This document shows, in pieces, positions 48,288 to 56,801 of a DNA stretch of 64,000 nt (positions within the stretch are counted from its first letter, which is position 1; each line of letters begins with the position of its first letter). The notes below the pieces were generated by a model that was not told the DNA's origin, ran no database searches, and worked only from the letters and a program-made list of their open reading frames with translations. Source of the stretch: CBEULR01 sp965544035 (GTDB lineage: Bacteria > Bacillota > Desulfotomaculia > Desulfotomaculales > Desulforudaceae); NCBI GenBank assembly GCA_965544035.1, contig CBEULR010000001.1:124001-188000 (forward strand), written 5' to 3'. The position numbers and the translations under genes are program-made.

Positions 48288-48711
48288 CCAGGGCGCTTAT
48301 CCGTGGTAGCGCCTTTTGGGCGCCCCGAAGAGCCAAGGGAAGGCCGAGCCCTTTTATGCCCAACCGGCGGGATAGGTAACCTCCCAGTTTCATCTGCCAG
48401 TTGAGAGTTCGGGCACTGTTAACCAGCCTGCAGTGCTGCTTGGAACCATGGATCAGCTGCATGTGCCTGAAGACGAATTCGGGCGCTTGTGAATAACCGC
48501 CGCGCCCAAGGATGAATACACGATTGCCCTGTTGATCCCGACCATATTCGCACAGCTTGCCGAAGTCATTCCCGTCTCGGGAGTCAAAGTGCGGGAGTTG
48601 CATTATTTCGGACGGAGACGGCTTGCGGCTGGGATCCAATAGCCCGACATGCACGGCGGCAGCCAATACGGATGAATGTGTTCCCCCGTAGCAATGATAG
48701 ATTATTATCAA
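48262..48711 (-). CDS. DUF3189 family protein
   Basis: About 149 residues from TTG 48711, which has AAGGAG eight bases upstream. The N-terminus IIIYHCYGGTHSSVLAAAVH, then VGLL, is the DUF3189 hallmark. Later parts include MQLPHFDSRDGNDFGKLCEY and GRDQQGNRVFILGRGG. The family is confined to Firmicutes, mostly spore formers, and is uncharacterised. It sits between spoIIP (upstream) and a second, more diverged family member (downstream), which supports but does not prove a link to sporulation. Confidence 0.8.
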   Translation of the reverse strand: MIIIYHCYGGTHSSVLAAAVHVGLLDPSRKPSPSEIMQLPHFDSRDGNDFGKLCEYGRDQQGNRVFILGRGGYSQAPEFVFRHMQLIHGSKQHCRLVNSARTLNWQMKLGGYLSRRLGIKGLGLPLALRGAQKALPRISALVESIVKEV

Positions 48712-48826
48712 ACACCCAACTCCTTGGTGTGCAGCATATGGCAATACGGAGAATGGAACCCGTACTTCGGGCTCGCAACTTTATGAGACATCCAGACTGC
48801 ATACCATTAAGACCGTTCAAGCCCGG

Positions 48827-50014
48827 TTACTGCGGATTGTTGGGATCCGGCCGGTTGCGGTCGCCGACGCGCACTTTTTCACCGAACAGGTTGAACTCTT
48901 TTGTGAAGAAGTCACGCAGTTTTTCCTGTGCCTGCGGCAGGCCGCCGGCGCTTACCACCAGAAAGGCGGCGGCACCTAAGATCGTAACTGCGAGAATGAT
49001 CAGCAGATTTCGCCATCCCGCCGCACCGGCGTCCGGCCGGACTTGGTCGGCTCCCGGCGCACCTGTGCCGATGCCGAGTACAACCGGTACCGCGTCAGCG
49101 AGTAGAGCAATTCCGGCTTCGGCTTCCTGCCGCGTGACGGTGTGTGTCCCGGCTTCAATCAGCAGTGCGGTTGGCATTAGATCCTGGTTGTAGTTGCCCC
49201 GGGCCAAGAAGATTTCTTTTACCAAACCCGGATTCTGCTGGTTTGCGTAAGACATGAGCCGCCGGGCAAAGTCAAGGTTGGCCTCCTGTCTCGGGTTCTG
49301 GCGGCCGATTACCAACCTCAGCTGAGCGGTTCCCTCCTTCGGGGCCTCTTCACGATAAAAGTCGGGGTCAGGTACACCGTCGCGGTGCACATCAAAGAGC
49401 GCCGTGGGGTTTTCCCGCATTAGCTGTACCGCCGTCTGACGGGAACGGACATAGGCCTGCGCGTCGTGCGGACTGTGTGAGGCCTGATTGTGAGACACGT
49501 CCACCTGCTGTCTACGGAGACCCTCTACGAAGGTTGCCCCCACCTGAAGTATACCCCCGTTCGGTTCCTTAAAGGCGGTGCCTTCGGTGGGAACGTAGGA
49601 TTCCGTGCCGTGAGAGTGATATACGGCGACTCTGCCCGCTTGCTGTTCCGATCCGGTGGCTGCCGGCAGATCGAGATTGCTGTAGAATTCATTATAGGCC
49701 ATTAGATCCCGGTCGATTCCGAGTAGTTCGGCCTGAGCGACATCATTGTCCACCGTCTTGACCCGAAAATGCCGTCCGTGCCTGGTGATCACTTCGTCTC
49801 CGGGGTATACGGCACGCCCGGCCTTGGTTACCAGATTGCCGTCTTGATCCAGAATGGTCACGTATCGACCAACCTCGTGGTCGATCGCTTCGCGGGTCAG
49901 ATTTGCCTTGCTCCACGCCGCCAGGTGGCCGTCGGGATTTGATCCGGCCAGCAGCAGCCCGGTGACCAAGATACATCCGCCCAGCAGGACGGCGATTCGC
50001 GACTTAGCTTTCAT
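48827..50014 (-). CDS. spoIIP: Stage II sporulation protein P (SpoIIP) amidase/endopeptidase
   Basis: About 395 residues starting at ATG 50014 (AAGGGGG nine bases upstream). The N-terminal membrane anchor is RIAVLLGGCILVTGLLLAGS. The SpoIIP catalytic domain shows VAVYHSHGTESYVPTEG, FDVHRDGVPDPDFYR, LVIGRQNPRQEANLDFARRL and ALLIEAGTHTVTRQEAEAG. SpoIIP cleaves peptidoglycan stems during engulfment with SpoIID and SpoIIM. Unusually a second helix (NLLIILAVTILGAAAFLVVS) and a charged tail follow near the C-terminus. It overlaps the DUF1614 gene end by 11 bases. Confidence 0.9.
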   Translation of the reverse strand: MKAKSRIAVLLGGCILVTGLLLAGSNPDGHLAAWSKANLTREAIDHEVGRYVTILDQDGNLVTKAGRAVYPGDEVITRHGRHFRVKTVDNDVAQAELLGIDRDLMAYNEFYSNLDLPAATGSEQQAGRVAVYHSHGTESYVPTEGTAFKEPNGGILQVGATFVEGLRRQQVDVSHNQASHSPHDAQAYVRSRQTAVQLMRENPTALFDVHRDGVPDPDFYREEAPKEGTAQLRLVIGRQNPRQEANLDFARRLMSYANQQNPGLVKEIFLARGNYNQDLMPTALLIEAGTHTVTRQEAEAGIALLADAVPVVLGIGTGAPGADQVRPDAGAAGWRNLLIILAVTILGAAAFLVVSAGGLPQAQEKLRDFFTKEFNLFGEKVRVGDRNRPDPNNPQ

Positions 50015-50717
50015 CCCTGTCATCCCCCTTTTCCCCGGGTGTCTGCAACTGCGCCAGCGCTGCTCTGTCGCGGCGCTCCCTGGAAGGTCCACCCTGCATA
50101 CGCTCCCTGACTTCGCCAACGATTTCAGCAAGGAGAACGGCCAGAATGCCGGACAGAATCACCACATCGAAGGCACCGGCGCCTCCGAAGTTGACCACCC
50201 CGGATGCACCGGCGGCGGCCAAGCGGGTGCCGTGAATGATGTCTGCGAAGAGGACTCCCATCGTGGCCGCAACCCACGCGGCTCTCCGCGATCGCCCGAC
50301 CGCATACGCGATCAGAGCGGCGACAATGGGATACACATAGATGATGTCCACAAATGCGAAGCGACCGGCAGGTTCACGAATGCCGGTAAAAACAAAGGTG
50401 CCGATCCCATACACGACGGCACCGGTGATCAGAGCGCCCACGATCGCCCGCATCTTTTCGGAAGACTGATCGGCTTTTGCAATCAGGTATATAGCCAGCC
50501 CGATCGGAACCAGGGCCCCCCCGATGTTAATGGACATTGTGAGGTTGCCGGTACGAACCGGGATGTCGATGAAACCCCCGATGAGAATCAGGGCCAGCAC
50601 GAGCAGTGCCGCCTTATCGGTCAAACGCATCCGATCCAGAACTCTGTGCATAAAACCCAGGTAAATCAGTACCGAAACTACGATTAGAGCAATGAGTCCA
50701 ATCGGTAAACTACCCAT
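50004..50717 (-). CDS. DUF1614 family integral membrane protein
   Basis: About 237 residues starting at ATG 50717 (GGAG upstream) with seven or so helices. Landmarks: LVLALILIGGFIDIPVRTGN, LTMSINIGGALVPIGLAIYL and SGVVNFGGAGAFDVVILSGI, all typical of DUF1614. The C-terminal 40 residues are charged and cytoplasmic. The family has unknown function and is often found next to spoIIP in clostridia; the overlapping arrangement here implies cotranslation, so a role in engulfment or spore envelope formation is plausible but unproven. Confidence 0.85.
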   Translation of the reverse strand: MGSLPIGLIALIVVSVLIYLGFMHRVLDRMRLTDKAALLVLALILIGGFIDIPVRTGNLTMSINIGGALVPIGLAIYLIAKADQSSEKMRAIVGALITGAVVYGIGTFVFTGIREPAGRFAFVDIIYVYPIVAALIAYAVGRSRRAAWVAATMGVLFADIIHGTRLAAAGASGVVNFGGAGAFDVVILSGILAVLLAEIVGEVRERMQGGPSRERRDRAALAQLQTPGEKGDDRDES

Positions 50718-50824
50718 AGCACCTACTCCTTCGGGACAGATGTTGATTCTAGACTGCCCGCAGGAGCGCAAAATATGCAGTCTGCTTCATCGGTGGCCGG
50801 TGTGGACAATCGCATCCCGCGGAG

Positions 50825-50858
50825 TAAAAAACGACGCCTCTTGCAATGAGACGTCGTT
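50825..50858 (-). terminator. Intrinsic terminator after ispH-S1
   Basis: On the minus strand AACGACGTCTC pairs with GAGGCGTCGTT (one G-U pair; 50858-50848 with 50840-50830), followed by TTTTTAC. It lies 32 bases after the stop at 50890 and separates the aromatic/isoprenoid operon from DUF1614-spoIIP. Confidence 0.8.
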
Positions 50859-50889
50859 ACCGAAAGTTATTTGACAACAGGAACAGTTC

Positions 50890-53007
50890 CTATTTCTTTT
50901 CGAAGAGATCTCCAAACATATCACCCAAGGTGAGATCGCCGGAAGGTTCCTCGTTTTCGTTCTCATCCGCTACCGGCGCACTGTCAGGGGCGCTTGCGTC
51001 GGCCCCGCCCGCTTCGCGGAGTGACAGCCGTATGCGTTTCCCTTCGGGGTCAACGCTCAGGACCTTGACGTTGATTTCCTGCCCTTCAGAAATAACGTCT
51101 TCGGGTTTTGCAACGTGCCAATCCGCCAGATGGGAGATGTGCACAAGACCTTCCACTCCGGGTTCCAGTTCCACAAAGGCACCGAATGGAACAAGACGCA
51201 CAACCTTGGCCGGGACGATCTCGTTGACAGGATAACGGGTTTCAACATCATCCCAAGGATTGGGCAGGATCTGCTTGAGACTCAAGGACACCTTTTCGCT
51301 TTCCCGATCAACCCTGAGGATGAGCACCTCGATCTCGTCGCCAACCTTAAGGGCTTCAGAGGGATGGTTGATCCGGTGCCAGGAAATCTCAGAAATATGC
51401 AGCAGCCCGTCGAGTCCGCCGATGTCTATGAAAGCACCGAATTGAGTAAGCCGGCGTACGACACCCTTGACCACGTCGCCCTCCTGAATGGTGGACAGGG
51501 TCTCTGCTCTCTTCCGGGCATATTCCTCTTCGAGGATCGCTTTACGGGAAAGAATAACCTTCTTGCGGCTGCGGTTCAGCTCGATTACCCGCGCCGATAT
51601 TTCCTGACCGACATACTGGTTAAGATCCTCAACAAAGCCCCTTTCCACCTGTGAAGCAGGCAGGAAGGCACGTACACCGAGGTCGACGAGCAGACCGCCC
51701 TTGACAACCTCACGAATGATTCCCCGAACCTCTTGCTGTTCCTGGAAAGCCTGTTCAAGATAGTCCCAGGCCTTGACGGCATCAGCACGGTTCTTTGAGA
51801 GAATGATTCTTCCCTCATTGTCCTCTGCCCTAACCACCATTACATCTATCTCATCTCCCACCTGAAGAATCTCCTGTGGGGAGGTGACATCACAGCAGGA
51901 CAATTCCCTTAAGGGAACGACACCTTCCGACTTACCGCCTACGTCAACCAGCACTTCGTCCGGATTGATCTGTACAACGGTCCCCTTGACAATCTCACCG
52001 TTGCGGAGGGAACGGACCTCTGTTTCCTGAAGTTCCTGTTCCGCACTCTTGACGTCATCGTCAACGGGTTCATCCGTCTGTTCGGTGACGCCGGTTGCCT
52101 GGTCCATCACTTCCTCTGGGGTCACACTGTTTTCACGGGCCTCTTCCTGGTTGTTTGTTTCCTCCATCTCGCGCATCCGCCTTTCTACCTCCTCGATAAT
52201 CCAATCAGGTGTGGACGCCCCGGCAGTCAGTCCGGCCACCCGGACCCCGCTGAACCATCTGGGGTCCAGCTCGTCCTTGGTTTCGATCTGGTATGTCGGG
52301 GTACCCGTTTCGCGGCACAATCTGGTCAGTTTTTGGGTGTTGGCACTGTTCGCACCGCCCACAACGACCATTACATCCACCACCCTGGCCAGATCAAGAA
52401 CCGCCTTTTGGCGCTCGACGACCGCATTACATATGGTGTTCGATACGGTCACCTCGCCCATGCGTTCCCTGAGAACCTCAACCACCGCCTCGAAGTTCGA
52501 GTACGGCTGGGTGGTCTGCGCCACGACGCCCACTTTGTCAAACGGCGGGAGTTCAGCGGCCTCTTTCGGGTTTTCCACAACCAAGGCCGACCCGTCGGTC
52601 CAACCGACGATGCCCTGAACCTCAGGGTGCCGGCGGTCACCGACAACGATGACCTGATACCCGTCGCCCGTGAGCTCGTGAGCCAGCTTCTGGGCCCGTT
52701 TAACAAATGGACAGGTAGCATCCACTACCTTGAAACCATATTCATGTACGGTCTGCAGGAGTTTCGGGGCTACACCATGCGACCGAATAATAAGGGTTCC
52801 CGGCTGAACACTCCCGTCGACCCCGTCGATTACCGTGATACCCTCCCGGGCAAGGAGATCGACAACCTGGGGATTATGAATCAGGGGGCCGAGAGAATAG
52901 ATTGGTGTACCGCCTCCGCGGGCCGTTTTCAGAGCCAGGTCGATGGCCCGTCTAACCCCGAAACAGAAACCCGCCTTCGCTGCCTTGCGAACCTGCAACC
53001 GGGTCAC
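50890..53007 (-). CDS. ispH: Fused 4-hydroxy-3-methylbut-2-enyl diphosphate reductase (IspH) and ribosomal protein S1-like protein
   Basis: A 705-residue fusion. Residues 1-285 are IspH: KAGFCFGVRRAI, VDATCPFVKRAQ and TICNAVVERQ supply the three [4Fe-4S] cysteines, with IRSHG and HPEVQG as active-site histidines. An acidic linker (about 285-335) leads to four S1 RNA-binding repeats, e.g. GEIVKGTVVQINPDEVLVDV and GDVVKGVVRRLTQFGAFIDI, then a charged tail. IspH makes IPP and DMAPP in the last MEP-pathway step; the S1 part probably binds mRNA or ribosomes. This fusion is characteristic of Clostridia. GTG 53007 overlaps the plsC stop by four bases. Confidence 0.95.
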   Translation of the reverse strand: MTRLQVRKAAKAGFCFGVRRAIDLALKTARGGGTPIYSLGPLIHNPQVVDLLAREGITVIDGVDGSVQPGTLIIRSHGVAPKLLQTVHEYGFKVVDATCPFVKRAQKLAHELTGDGYQVIVVGDRRHPEVQGIVGWTDGSALVVENPKEAAELPPFDKVGVVAQTTQPYSNFEAVVEVLRERMGEVTVSNTICNAVVERQKAVLDLARVVDVMVVVGGANSANTQKLTRLCRETGTPTYQIETKDELDPRWFSGVRVAGLTAGASTPDWIIEEVERRMREMEETNNQEEARENSVTPEEVMDQATGVTEQTDEPVDDDVKSAEQELQETEVRSLRNGEIVKGTVVQINPDEVLVDVGGKSEGVVPLRELSCCDVTSPQEILQVGDEIDVMVVRAEDNEGRIILSKNRADAVKAWDYLEQAFQEQQEVRGIIREVVKGGLLVDLGVRAFLPASQVERGFVEDLNQYVGQEISARVIELNRSRKKVILSRKAILEEEYARKRAETLSTIQEGDVVKGVVRRLTQFGAFIDIGGLDGLLHISEISWHRINHPSEALKVGDEIEVLILRVDRESEKVSLSLKQILPNPWDDVETRYPVNEIVPAKVVRLVPFGAFVELEPGVEGLVHISHLADWHVAKPEDVISEGQEINVKVLSVDPEGKRIRLSLREAGGADASAPDSAPVADENENEEPSGDLTLGDMFGDLFEKK

Positions 53008-53591
53008 CTCATCGTCTTGGACATTTCCTCAATGCGGGCCATGACCGTGTCGCTGATTTCCCCGAGGGCTGCTCGAGACGGCTTTGTTCCTCGGTATTCC
53101 GGAAATACCAGCGGCCGCCCGAAGGATATCCGAACCTGATCAAAGAACCCCTTGGAACCGACTATGGCAACCGGGACGATCGGCACGTCGGCCTTCAAGG
53201 CCAGCATGGCCGTGCCCAATTGCGGCTTAAGCAGGGCGCCGTCTTTGCTCCGGGTGCCCTCAGGGAATATGCCTACCGCCTTTCCCTGCCTTAGATAGGT
53301 TAGTGCTGTGCGAATTGCTTCACGGTCAACCCCTTGCCGGTTCACCGGAAAGGCGCCCAAGATAGTAATAATCTGCTTCAAAACGGGAATCCGGAATAAT
53401 TCGGCTTTTCCCATATAATAGATCCTTCTGTGTAAAGCGCAGCCAACGGCTACCGGATCCAGATAACTAGTGTGATTCGCCGCGAACAGAACACCGCCCT
53501 CATCCGGAATGTTTTCGGTGCCGCAGACTCTCCATCTTCGGAATACTCTTAAGTAGATCCGACAGATGATCCACGCGAAGCGGTAAAACAT
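53004..53591 (-). CDS. plsC: 1-acyl-sn-glycerol-3-phosphate acyltransferase (PlsC)
   Basis: A 195-residue membrane-associated acyltransferase. The catalytic HX4D motif is in FAANHTSYLDPVAVGCALHR near residue 40, and the substrate-binding motif in GIFPEGTRSKDGALLKPQ near residue 110; the V(P)IVPVAI segment follows. It makes phosphatidic acid from lysophosphatidic acid and acyl-CoA or acyl-ACP. ATG 53591 comes directly after the cmk stop, and its own stop overlaps ispH by four bases, so the three genes are tightly coupled. Confidence 0.94.
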   Translation of the reverse strand: MFYRFAWIICRIYLRVFRRWRVCGTENIPDEGGVLFAANHTSYLDPVAVGCALHRRIYYMGKAELFRIPVLKQIITILGAFPVNRQGVDREAIRTALTYLRQGKAVGIFPEGTRSKDGALLKPQLGTAMLALKADVPIVPVAIVGSKGFFDQVRISFGRPLVFPEYRGTKPSRAALGEISDTVMARIEEMSKTMR

Positions 53592-54272
53592 TTATTCCCG
53601 CCGCACCTCCGCAATGATGATGGCGACAACATCGGAAACAGTCTTGCCGGTAGTGTCAACGATGAAAGCGTCCGGTGCGGGCCTGAGCGGTGCAATCGGC
53701 CGCTGGCTGTCGATTCTGTCGCGCTCGATAATCTGTGCCGTCAGTTCCTCAATACTGGTATCATACCCCTGTTTTCTGAGGTCGATCTGGCGCCTGCGGG
53801 CGCGCTCTTCAGGGGACGCGGTGATAAAGAACTTCTTGTCGGCGTCCGGAAGAACAACCGTTCCGATGTCGCGCCCTTCCATAACCACACGTCCTCCGGA
53901 TGCAAGCTCACGCTGTATCCCGGTCAGTATCTCTCGGACCGCAGCCTCTCGGGCATAGTAAGAAACCAGCCCGGAGATTTCGGGTCTACGAATGGCTGTA
54001 GTTACATCTTCCCCGTTCAATATTACGGTGAGTCCTGATGGCGTAGGGATGAAGCGAATAGCCGCGTTTCTGGTGAGCGTGGACAGCTCCGGATCACTGG
54101 GTTCCACGCCGGCGCGAGACGCCAGAAGGGTAATAGCCCGGTACATAGCTCCGGTGTCGATGTAGTTATATCCAAGCAGTTCAGCCGTCAATTTGGCCAC
54201 GGTACTCTTTCCGGCTCCGGCCGGTCCATCAATTGCAATAACACCCGCAGAAATGACTAAGGGCCCCCTCAC
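53592..54272 (-). CDS. cmk: Cytidylate kinase
   Basis: Up to 226 residues. The P-loop is IAIDGPAGAGKSTVAKLTAE; further landmarks are LGYNYIDTGAMYRAITLLAS, GGRVVMEGRDIGTVVLPDAD and KKFFITASPEERARRRQIDL. It phosphorylates CMP and dCMP. GTG 54272 is the only plausible start in reach but lacks a good ribosome site, so the exact N-terminus is uncertain. It stands in the usual clostridial order aroA-cmk-plsC-ispH. Confidence 0.95.
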   Translation of the reverse strand: MRGPLVISAGVIAIDGPAGAGKSTVAKLTAELLGYNYIDTGAMYRAITLLASRAGVEPSDPELSTLTRNAAIRFIPTPSGLTVILNGEDVTTAIRRPEISGLVSYYAREAAVREILTGIQRELASGGRVVMEGRDIGTVVLPDADKKFFITASPEERARRRQIDLRKQGYDTSIEELTAQIIERDRIDSQRPIAPLRPAPDAFIVDTTGKTVSDVVAIIIAEVRRE

Positions 54273-54362
54273 TCAATACGTCGCAGGTTATCTTCGACAA
54301 AGTTGGGCCATATCCTTTTTTATTTCATAAATTCCGCTGATTAAGCAGAGCCATTCTTACAC

Positions 54363-55652
54363 CTAGTATTGTAGACGAGCCTCATTTAATACCCGCGTGA
54401 ATCCGGGGAACGAGATGCTGATTGCCTCCGCTCCTTCAATGAAGGTGGCGCCTTTGGCGGCCAGACCTGCCACCGCCATACTCATCGCTATCCGGTGGTC
54501 GCCGTGGCTGTCACATTTTGTGCCCCGCAGTTCTTTCACACCGTCGATCAGCAAGCCATCCGGCGTCTCGTCTACCCGTGCTCCCAGGCGGCGCAGCTCA
54601 AGGGCCGTAGTGAACAGCCGGTTGGACTCCTTCACCTTCAGCTCGGAGGCGTCACGGATTACCGTTCGCCCTTCGGCCAGGGCGGCCGCAACCGCGAACA
54701 CAGGGATCTCGTCGATCATCCGCGGAATTATCGCGCCCCCAATCTCGGTCGCCTTCAGACGGCTTGACCGCACCCTCACGGAGGCGGTCGGCTCTGCTCC
54801 TGATGATGCGTCCGGAATTATATCAATCTTTGCTCCCATGGAGATCAATGCGTCCAGGATTCCGGTACGACCGGGATTAATTCCAACGTTTTCGACAGTC
54901 AGATCGCTCTCCGGAGTGATCAGGGCGGCAACGATGAAGAAGGCTGCCGATGAGATGTCGCCGGGCACGTGAATATCCCGCGGCATTAGCTTCTGCCCGG
55001 GGTGAACGAAAATGGTGTCTCCTTCCTTCTTTACTGAAACACCGAAATCGGAAAGCATACGCTCGGTGTGGTCTCGTGTGGCAATGGGTTCCGATATCCG
55101 CGAGCAGCCGTCGGCAAAAAGAGCGGCCAGAATCAACGCTGATTTGACCTGAGCTGAAGCGACCGGAAGCCGGTAATCAATCGGGCGCAGACCGCCGCCG
55201 CGGATGGCGAGCGGGGCAAAGGCGCCTCCCGCCCGTCCCCAGATCTTCGCACCCATCTCGGTCAGCGGCCTGACTACACGGCTCATCGGGCGTGAGCGCA
55301 GTGAGGCGTCACCCGACAGGCAGGTGAAGAACTCCTGACCGGCCAGAATCCCCGTCAATAAACGCATCGTTGTACCCGAATTTCCTGCGTTCAGGACGTC
55401 TTCGGGCTCCTTCAGTCCGTGCAGTCCCCGTCCCTGAATGCTGAGCATATCGGCAGACTCGTCCACTCGGATGCCGAGCTCCTGAAAACACCGAACTGTG
55501 GCCAGACAGTCTTCGCTGCGCAAGAAATTGAAAACACGCGTTGTGCCTTCCGCCAAGGCACCGAGCATGACTGCCCGGTGGGAAATCGACTTGTCGCCGG
55601 GCATCCGGATCGTCCCGCGGAGCCCTCTTGCAGGTGCTATTTTTAGGTGCAT
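54363..55652 (-). CDS. aroA: 3-phosphoshikimate 1-carboxyvinyltransferase (EPSP synthase)
   Basis: A 429-residue shikimate-pathway enzyme. Landmarks: MPGDKSISHRAVMLGALAEG, LNAGNSGTTMRLLTGILAGQ, LRSRPMSRVVRPLTEMGAKI, LPVASAQVKSALILAALFAD and KVKESNRLFTTALELRRLG with CDSHGDHRIAMSMAVAGL. The sequence resembles the class II form (as in Bacillus) rather than the enterobacterial one. GGGAGG lies 11 bases before ATG 55652, in the end of the tyrA gene. Confidence 0.96.
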   Translation of the reverse strand: MHLKIAPARGLRGTIRMPGDKSISHRAVMLGALAEGTTRVFNFLRSEDCLATVRCFQELGIRVDESADMLSIQGRGLHGLKEPEDVLNAGNSGTTMRLLTGILAGQEFFTCLSGDASLRSRPMSRVVRPLTEMGAKIWGRAGGAFAPLAIRGGGLRPIDYRLPVASAQVKSALILAALFADGCSRISEPIATRDHTERMLSDFGVSVKKEGDTIFVHPGQKLMPRDIHVPGDISSAAFFIVAALITPESDLTVENVGINPGRTGILDALISMGAKIDIIPDASSGAEPTASVRVRSSRLKATEIGGAIIPRMIDEIPVFAVAAALAEGRTVIRDASELKVKESNRLFTTALELRRLGARVDETPDGLLIDGVKELRGTKCDSHGDHRIAMSMAVAGLAAKGATFIEGAEAISISFPGFTRVLNEARLQY

Positions 55653-55658
55653 CTTTTT

Positions 55659-56765
55659 TTAGTCCTCCCGGCTCTTACGGACGGTCAAGCCTTCTCTGCG
55701 CAGTTCTCGGAACGCACGATCGCGCTCGGCCTCGGTCCGGAAAGCAATGCGTACCGCTCCGGCCTCACCTTCACGCACCCTGAGTACCTCGATGTCCGCA
55801 ATGTTTAAGCCCTGATGGTACAGGATGCCGGCAACCGATGCAATCGAGCCGGGGCGGTCGGAAACCGTAATTTGCAGCTCATAAAGATCCCGCAGATAAC
55901 CTTTGGCCTGAGCCGGCAGCTTATTGCGAGCGTGACGCGCGTTTCGCAGCCATTCGCTCAAGGCGGCCGCATCATTTTCGCTCAGGATCCGCTCGATACG
56001 CTCAAGCTCTACACGGTAATGAACAACCATGTCCAGCAGGAAATCACGGTTGGACAAGAAAATATCCCGCCAGACTTCGGGACTGCCGGCAGCTATCCTG
56101 GTGGTGTCCCGGAAGCCGCCCGCCGCCAGCGTCAGCATACGCTCACCTTCCGGAAGCCCGGCCACGGTATTCATGATTGAGCACGCTGCCAGATGAGGCA
56201 GGTGACTGATGGCGGCGACGGTGCGGTCGTGCTCCCCGGGATCAAGTTGTATCACCCGGGCTCCAAGCCCCTCGATCATCGCCGACATTACGGCCAGAGC
56301 AGCGGGATGGGTTCTTGGGGTGGGCGTCAGGATGTAATACGCTCCCTCGAACAGATAGTGGTCGGCTGCGGCCACACCTTCACGCTCCGAACCGGTCATC
56401 GGGTGACCGCCGATAAAGTGGATATCACGCCGAACCAGTTCCTCGGCCTCGGCTACAATGCGGGCTTTGGTGCTGCCGACATCGGTCACCACCGTACCGG
56501 GACTCAGGTGGGGCAGGATGGTCTTCAGAGTGCCGGTAATCAGTCCCACCGGGAGAGCCAGCACGACCAGTTCCGCGTCTTTGACGCCCTCCCGGGCCTC
56601 GGTTGTGTAATCGGTAACGGCGCCCATCGTGACCGCCTTGCGCAGATTGCTTTCATTTCGCCCGATGCCGGTTACCTGGCGGGCCAGTCTACGGGCAATC
56701 AGACCCATGCCCAGCGAACCGCCGATCAGTCCGACGCCGATAATTGCTACCTTTTTAAATTCCAA
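55659..56765 (-). CDS. tyrA: Prephenate dehydrogenase with ACT domain
   Basis: About 368 residues; TTG 56765 is preferred (AAAGGAG 11 bases upstream). The Rossmann loop is KVAIIGVGLIGGSLGMGLIA; other landmarks are VVTDVGSTKARIVAEAEELV, FIGGHPMTGSEREGVAAADH and AISHLPHLAACSI. The C-terminal 75 residues form an ACT domain (ELQITVSDRPGSIASVAGIL), the usual site of tyrosine feedback. It oxidises prephenate to 4-hydroxyphenylpyruvate with NAD(P). Confidence 0.95.
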   Translation of the reverse strand: MEFKKVAIIGVGLIGGSLGMGLIARRLARQVTGIGRNESNLRKAVTMGAVTDYTTEAREGVKDAELVVLALPVGLITGTLKTILPHLSPGTVVTDVGSTKARIVAEAEELVRRDIHFIGGHPMTGSEREGVAAADHYLFEGAYYILTPTPRTHPAALAVMSAMIEGLGARVIQLDPGEHDRTVAAISHLPHLAACSIMNTVAGLPEGERMLTLAAGGFRDTTRIAAGSPEVWRDIFLSNRDFLLDMVVHYRVELERIERILSENDAAALSEWLRNARHARNKLPAQAKGYLRDLYELQITVSDRPGSIASVAGILYHQGLNIADIEVLRVREGEAGAVRIAFRTEAERDRAFRELRREGLTVRKSRED

Positions 56766-56801
56766 AGCGTGCCCCGCTCCTTTGCCGAAGTCCACCGGGT
56801 G

